Shown here piece after piece: positions 61,827 through 64,000 of a DNA stretch of 64,000 nt. Origin of the DNA: an uncultured Eubacteriales bacterium (GTDB lineage: Bacteria; Bacillota; Clostridia; Christensenellales; Aristaeellaceae); assembly GCA_902799045.1 (NCBI GenBank), contig CADBZH010000010.1, forward strand, positions 1-64,000, given 5' to 3'. Below the pieces are notes generated by a model. That model did no database searches, was not told the origin of the DNA, and worked only from the letters and a program-made list of their open reading frames with translations. Position 1 is the stretch's first letter; each line of letters opens with the position of its first letter. The position numbers were made by a program, and so were the translations under genes.

Positions 61827-62660
61827 ATGGCGAAGGGAGATTATCTGCTGGCGGCGCTGGACATGGACGGCACGCTTCTGAACACCGACCACGCCTTTAC
61901 GCCCTACACCGTCGCGGCGCTGACCCGCGCGGCGGAGGCGGGGAAGGTGATCGCGCTGTGCACGGGCCGCTGCCTGTCGGAGCTGTGGCGCCACTTTGAA
62001 ACCGTGCCCGCCGTGGGCTACGCCATCAGCGAAAACGGCGGCTGTCTCTACGACGTGAAGGCGGGAAAGGTGCTCAGCCAGCTGACGATCGCGCCGGACC
62101 GGGCCATGGCGATCCTGGAGAAGCTGCGCGGGTACGACGCCTGCGTCCAGTGCTTCATGAACGGCCAGAGCTACATCGAAAGCGCGGGCGGCGAGGCCCT
62201 GAAGCCCTACCATGTCTACGACTTCGCGCCGGTGTTCGAGGAGGGCTCGGTCTTCGTGGCGGGCGTGCTGGCCCTGGCGCGGGAGAAGGGTCATGTAGAA
62301 AAGATCGACGTCTACTTCGCCGACCCCGGCGACAAGGCGGCGTTCTGGCGGGAGATCGCCGACCGGGACCTGTTCATCGCGGATTCCCTGGGCTACGGCT
62401 GCGAGATCTCCCCGCGCGAGGCCACGAAGTCCGGAGGGCTGATCCGCCTGTGCGAACACCTGGGCATCGACCTGTCCCGAAGCCTCGCCATCGGCGACGG
62501 CGGCAACGACCTGGACCTGATGCGCGCGGCGGGAATGTCCATCGCCATGGGCAACGCCGACCCGCGGGTGCTGGCGGCCGCCGACGCCACCACCGAGGAC
62601 TGCGACCACGACGGCGCGGCCAGGGCCGTGCTGAGGTACATGCTGGGGGAGGACACTTGA
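61827..62660 (+). CDS. HAD-superfamily hydrolase, Cof subfamily (IIB)
   Basis: 277 residues. Motif I is ALDMDGTLLNTD (nucleophile Asp and acid Asp), motif II is in LCTGRCLSEL, motif III Lys is in EATKSGGL and motif IV is IGDGGNDLDLM. The large cap between motifs II and III defines the IIB/Cof type, which dephosphorylates sugar phosphates, FMN or similar. Substrate not readable. ATG 61827 has GGAGGGAGG upstream. Confidence 0.92.
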   Translation: MAKGDYLLAALDMDGTLLNTDHAFTPYTVAALTRAAEAGKVIALCTGRCLSELWRHFETVPAVGYAISENGGCLYDVKAGKVLSQLTIAPDRAMAILEKLRGYDACVQCFMNGQSYIESAGGEALKPYHVYDFAPVFEEGSVFVAGVLALAREKGHVEKIDVYFADPGDKAAFWREIADRDLFIADSLGYGCEISPREATKSGGLIRLCEHLGIDLSRSLAIGDGGNDLDLMRAAGMSIAMGNADPRVLAAADATTEDCDHDGAARAVLRYMLGEDT

Positions 62661-62734
62661 AGGCAGGTCAATGAGGTCGATTGGACCGCATTACTGACAA
62701 TACGGAACGACATCAATAACAGGAGGCAAACCCC

Positions 62735-63406
62735 ATGAATGAGCAGCTGGAAATCAAGAGCCTGTTTGACCTGGAGCACACCATCGCCGCCGCGCTGTTT
62801 GACGGAAAGACCTATCCCTGGGAGGTCCTGAAGGACATCAAGGGCTTCATCCTGGCCCTGGGCGCGACCCTGGACCCCGCCGCCTTCGACCATCCGGCGG
62901 AGGACATCTGGATCGCCAGGGACGCCAAGGTGGCCCCGACGGCCTGCCTGAACGGCCCGCTGATCGTGGACAGCGGCGCGGAGATCCGCCACTGCGCCTT
63001 CGTGCGCGGCAGCGCCATCGTCGGCAAGAACGCCGTGGTGGGCAACTCCTGCGAGCTGAAGAACTGCGTGCTGTTCGACAACGTGCAGGTGCCGCACTTC
63101 AACTATGTGGGCGATTCCGTGCTGGGCTACAAGAGCCACATGGGCGCGGGCAGCGTCACCAGCAACGTCAAATCCGACAAGAAGAACATCGTCATCCATG
63201 CCGGCGCCGGCATCGAGACCGGCCTGAGGAAGATCGGCGCCATGCTGGGCGACCGCGTGGAGGTCGGCTGCAACAGCGTGCTGAACCCGGGCACGATCAT
63301 CGGCCGCGACTGCATCGTCTATCCCACCAGCTGTGTGCGCGGCGTGGTGCCGGAGAGGCACATCTACAAGCGCGGCGAGGGCTGCGTGGAGCGGATCATG
63401 GACTGA
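62735..63406 (+). CDS. Left-handed beta-helix protein, GlmU C-domain-like acyltransferase
   Basis: 223 residues. Hexapeptide repeats such as IWIARDAKVAPTACLNGPLIVDSGAEIRHCAFVRGSAIVGKNAVVG form a left-handed beta-helix, with YKSHMGAGSVTSNVKSDKKNI in the place of the active site loop of sugar acyl/nucleotidyl transferases. There is no N-terminal nucleotidyltransferase domain. ATG 62735 has AGGAGG upstream and a terminator follows. Substrate unknown. Confidence 0.8.
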   Translation: MNEQLEIKSLFDLEHTIAAALFDGKTYPWEVLKDIKGFILALGATLDPAAFDHPAEDIWIARDAKVAPTACLNGPLIVDSGAEIRHCAFVRGSAIVGKNAVVGNSCELKNCVLFDNVQVPHFNYVGDSVLGYKSHMGAGSVTSNVKSDKKNIVIHAGAGIETGLRKIGAMLGDRVEVGCNSVLNPGTIIGRDCIVYPTSCVRGVVPERHIYKRGEGCVERIMD

Positions 63407-63425
63407 TCCATCCCGCCGCGAAAGA

Positions 63426-63454
63426 AAGCCTTCCCCAGAGGGGAGGCTTTTTTT
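63426..63454 (+). terminator. Intrinsic terminator after the beta-helix gene
   Basis: AAGCCTTCCCC and GGGGAGGCTT pair around AGA, followed by a run of T ending near 63454. Confidence 0.85.
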
Positions 63455-63527
63455 ATTCCCATTGTAACCTCCGATCCCGCCGAACAGTCCTATAAGTGAA
63501 GCTTCAAGCACAAAGGAGCATGGTACC

Positions 63528-64000
63528 ATGACCAGCGAGGAATTTGCCCGCCGGGTGGAGGCGCTGAGGCCGACACTCTACCGGGTGTGCCGGGCGCAGC
63601 TGTCGGCGGAGGCCGACCGGGAGGACGCGATCCAGGAGGCGGTGTTTCGGGCGTGGCGCAAGCGGAAGAGCCTGCGGGACGAGCGATGCTTCAACGCCTG
63701 GTTCATCCGCATCCTGATCAACGCCTGCCGGGACATCCAGCGCCAGCACCGGCGCGTTCTGCCGGTGGAAGAGACGCCGGAGCCGCCGCCGAAGGACGAC
63801 GCGCGGCTTGCGGCCCTCCGGGACGCCATGGATTGTCTGGAGGAACGCCAACGGCTGTGCCTGGTGCTGCACCACATCGAGGGCTACTCCGTGAAGGAGG
63901 TGGCGACGATGCTGAACCTCGGCGAGAGCGCCGTGAAACAGCGCCTGTTGCGCGGGCGAAGGAAACTGAAGGAAATGCTGTCGGAGGAGGTGTTCGGGGA
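63528..64000 (+). CDS. RNA polymerase sigma factor, sigma-70 family (ECF type), cut by window end
   Basis: 157 codons visible and no stop before the window ends. Region 2 is REDAIQEAVFRAWRKRKSLRDERCFNAWFIRILINACRD; region 4 is CLEERQRLCLVLHHIEGYSVKEVATMLNLGESAVKQRLLRGRRKLKEML, a normal ECF layout with the linker between. ATG 63528 has AAGGAG 9 bases upstream; an ATG at 63520 reads only three codons. An anti-sigma gene would be expected just beyond the window. Confidence 0.9.
   Translation, partial: MTSEEFARRVEALRPTLYRVCRAQLSAEADREDAIQEAVFRAWRKRKSLRDERCFNAWFIRILINACRDIQRQHRRVLPVEETPEPPPKDDARLAALRDAMDCLEERQRLCLVLHHIEGYSVKEVATMLNLGESAVKQRLLRGRRKLKEMLSEEVFG

Overview
The window reads as chromosomal DNA from a GC-rich, spore-forming member of the Clostridia, probably an anaerobic gut lineage. 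The support is a sigma-K type factor, an NfnAB-like transhydrogenase pair, a homotypic set of Firmicutes genes (RNase J, YlbF, Obg, YhbY, MrfA-type helicase, ThiI with a partner cysteine desulfurase), MltG and a class A PBP without outer-membrane genes, a THF riboswitch in front of folT, and strong AGGAGG ribosome binding sites. Species-level placement is not possible from what I can see. Many promoters carry an extended -10 (TGn before the -10 box).

Region 1 (1-9060) is accessory. After the tail of an unknown gene there is a co-directional cluster: PP2C-like phosphatase, eukaryotic-type Ser/Thr kinase, von Willebrand A protein, then four zinc-ribbon proteins (most membrane-anchored, one with a transglutaminase-like domain) and two paralogous RanBP2-type zinc-finger membrane proteins. 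The phosphatase/kinase/vWA trio resembles the TerY-P signalling triad known from the literature, but there are no Ter genes; the zinc-ribbon proteins look like its membrane outputs or sensors. The cluster ends in a decayed third RanBP2 copy, a wrecked IS200-type transposase and a block of palindromic repeats. The lower GC at its start and the debris at its end suggest an acquired or fast-changing locus.

Region 2 (9063-15913) is L-rhamnose catabolism: AraC-type regulator, rhaB (apparently missing its C-terminal tail), rhaA, rhaD and a strong terminator, with a divergent iron-type alcohol dehydrogenase (candidate lactaldehyde reductase) and an esterase. Region 3 (16000-28900) holds luxS, a giant secreted protein (nine CxxCG repeats, peptidoglycan-binding domain, beta-rich middle, Glu/Ala/Val/Pro repeat tract, alpha/beta hydrolase) whose stop codon lies in a small inverted-repeat element, an NSS transporter, an RsbU-type phosphatase with a LytS-like membrane domain, a two-domain PPK2 protein and a YczE-like membrane protein, with several intergenic repeat elements.

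Region 4 (28950-35660) has sulfur/selenium-related genes (EF2568-type aminotransferase, DUF3343), an XRE regulator with a small partner, nth, obg and yhbY. Region 5 (35771-49296) is a minus-strand run of housekeeping genes: PBP1A, mltG, ylbF, RNase J, a GT-C like membrane protein, trxA, mrfA, thiI, cysteine desulfurase and a DUF6106-like membrane protein. Region 6 (49466-57685) runs on the plus strand: a zinc-ribbon membrane protein, THF riboswitch-folT-folC, nfnA-nfnB, a small membrane protein, sigK and a DprA-like gene. Region 7 (57838-64000) has dapA, two acetyltransferases, a MazG-like pyrophosphohydrolase and an AlkD-like protein on the minus strand, then a HAD hydrolase, a left-handed beta-helix acyltransferase-like protein and a sigma factor cut by the window end on the plus strand. 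I saw no rRNA or tRNA gene and no CRISPR array.
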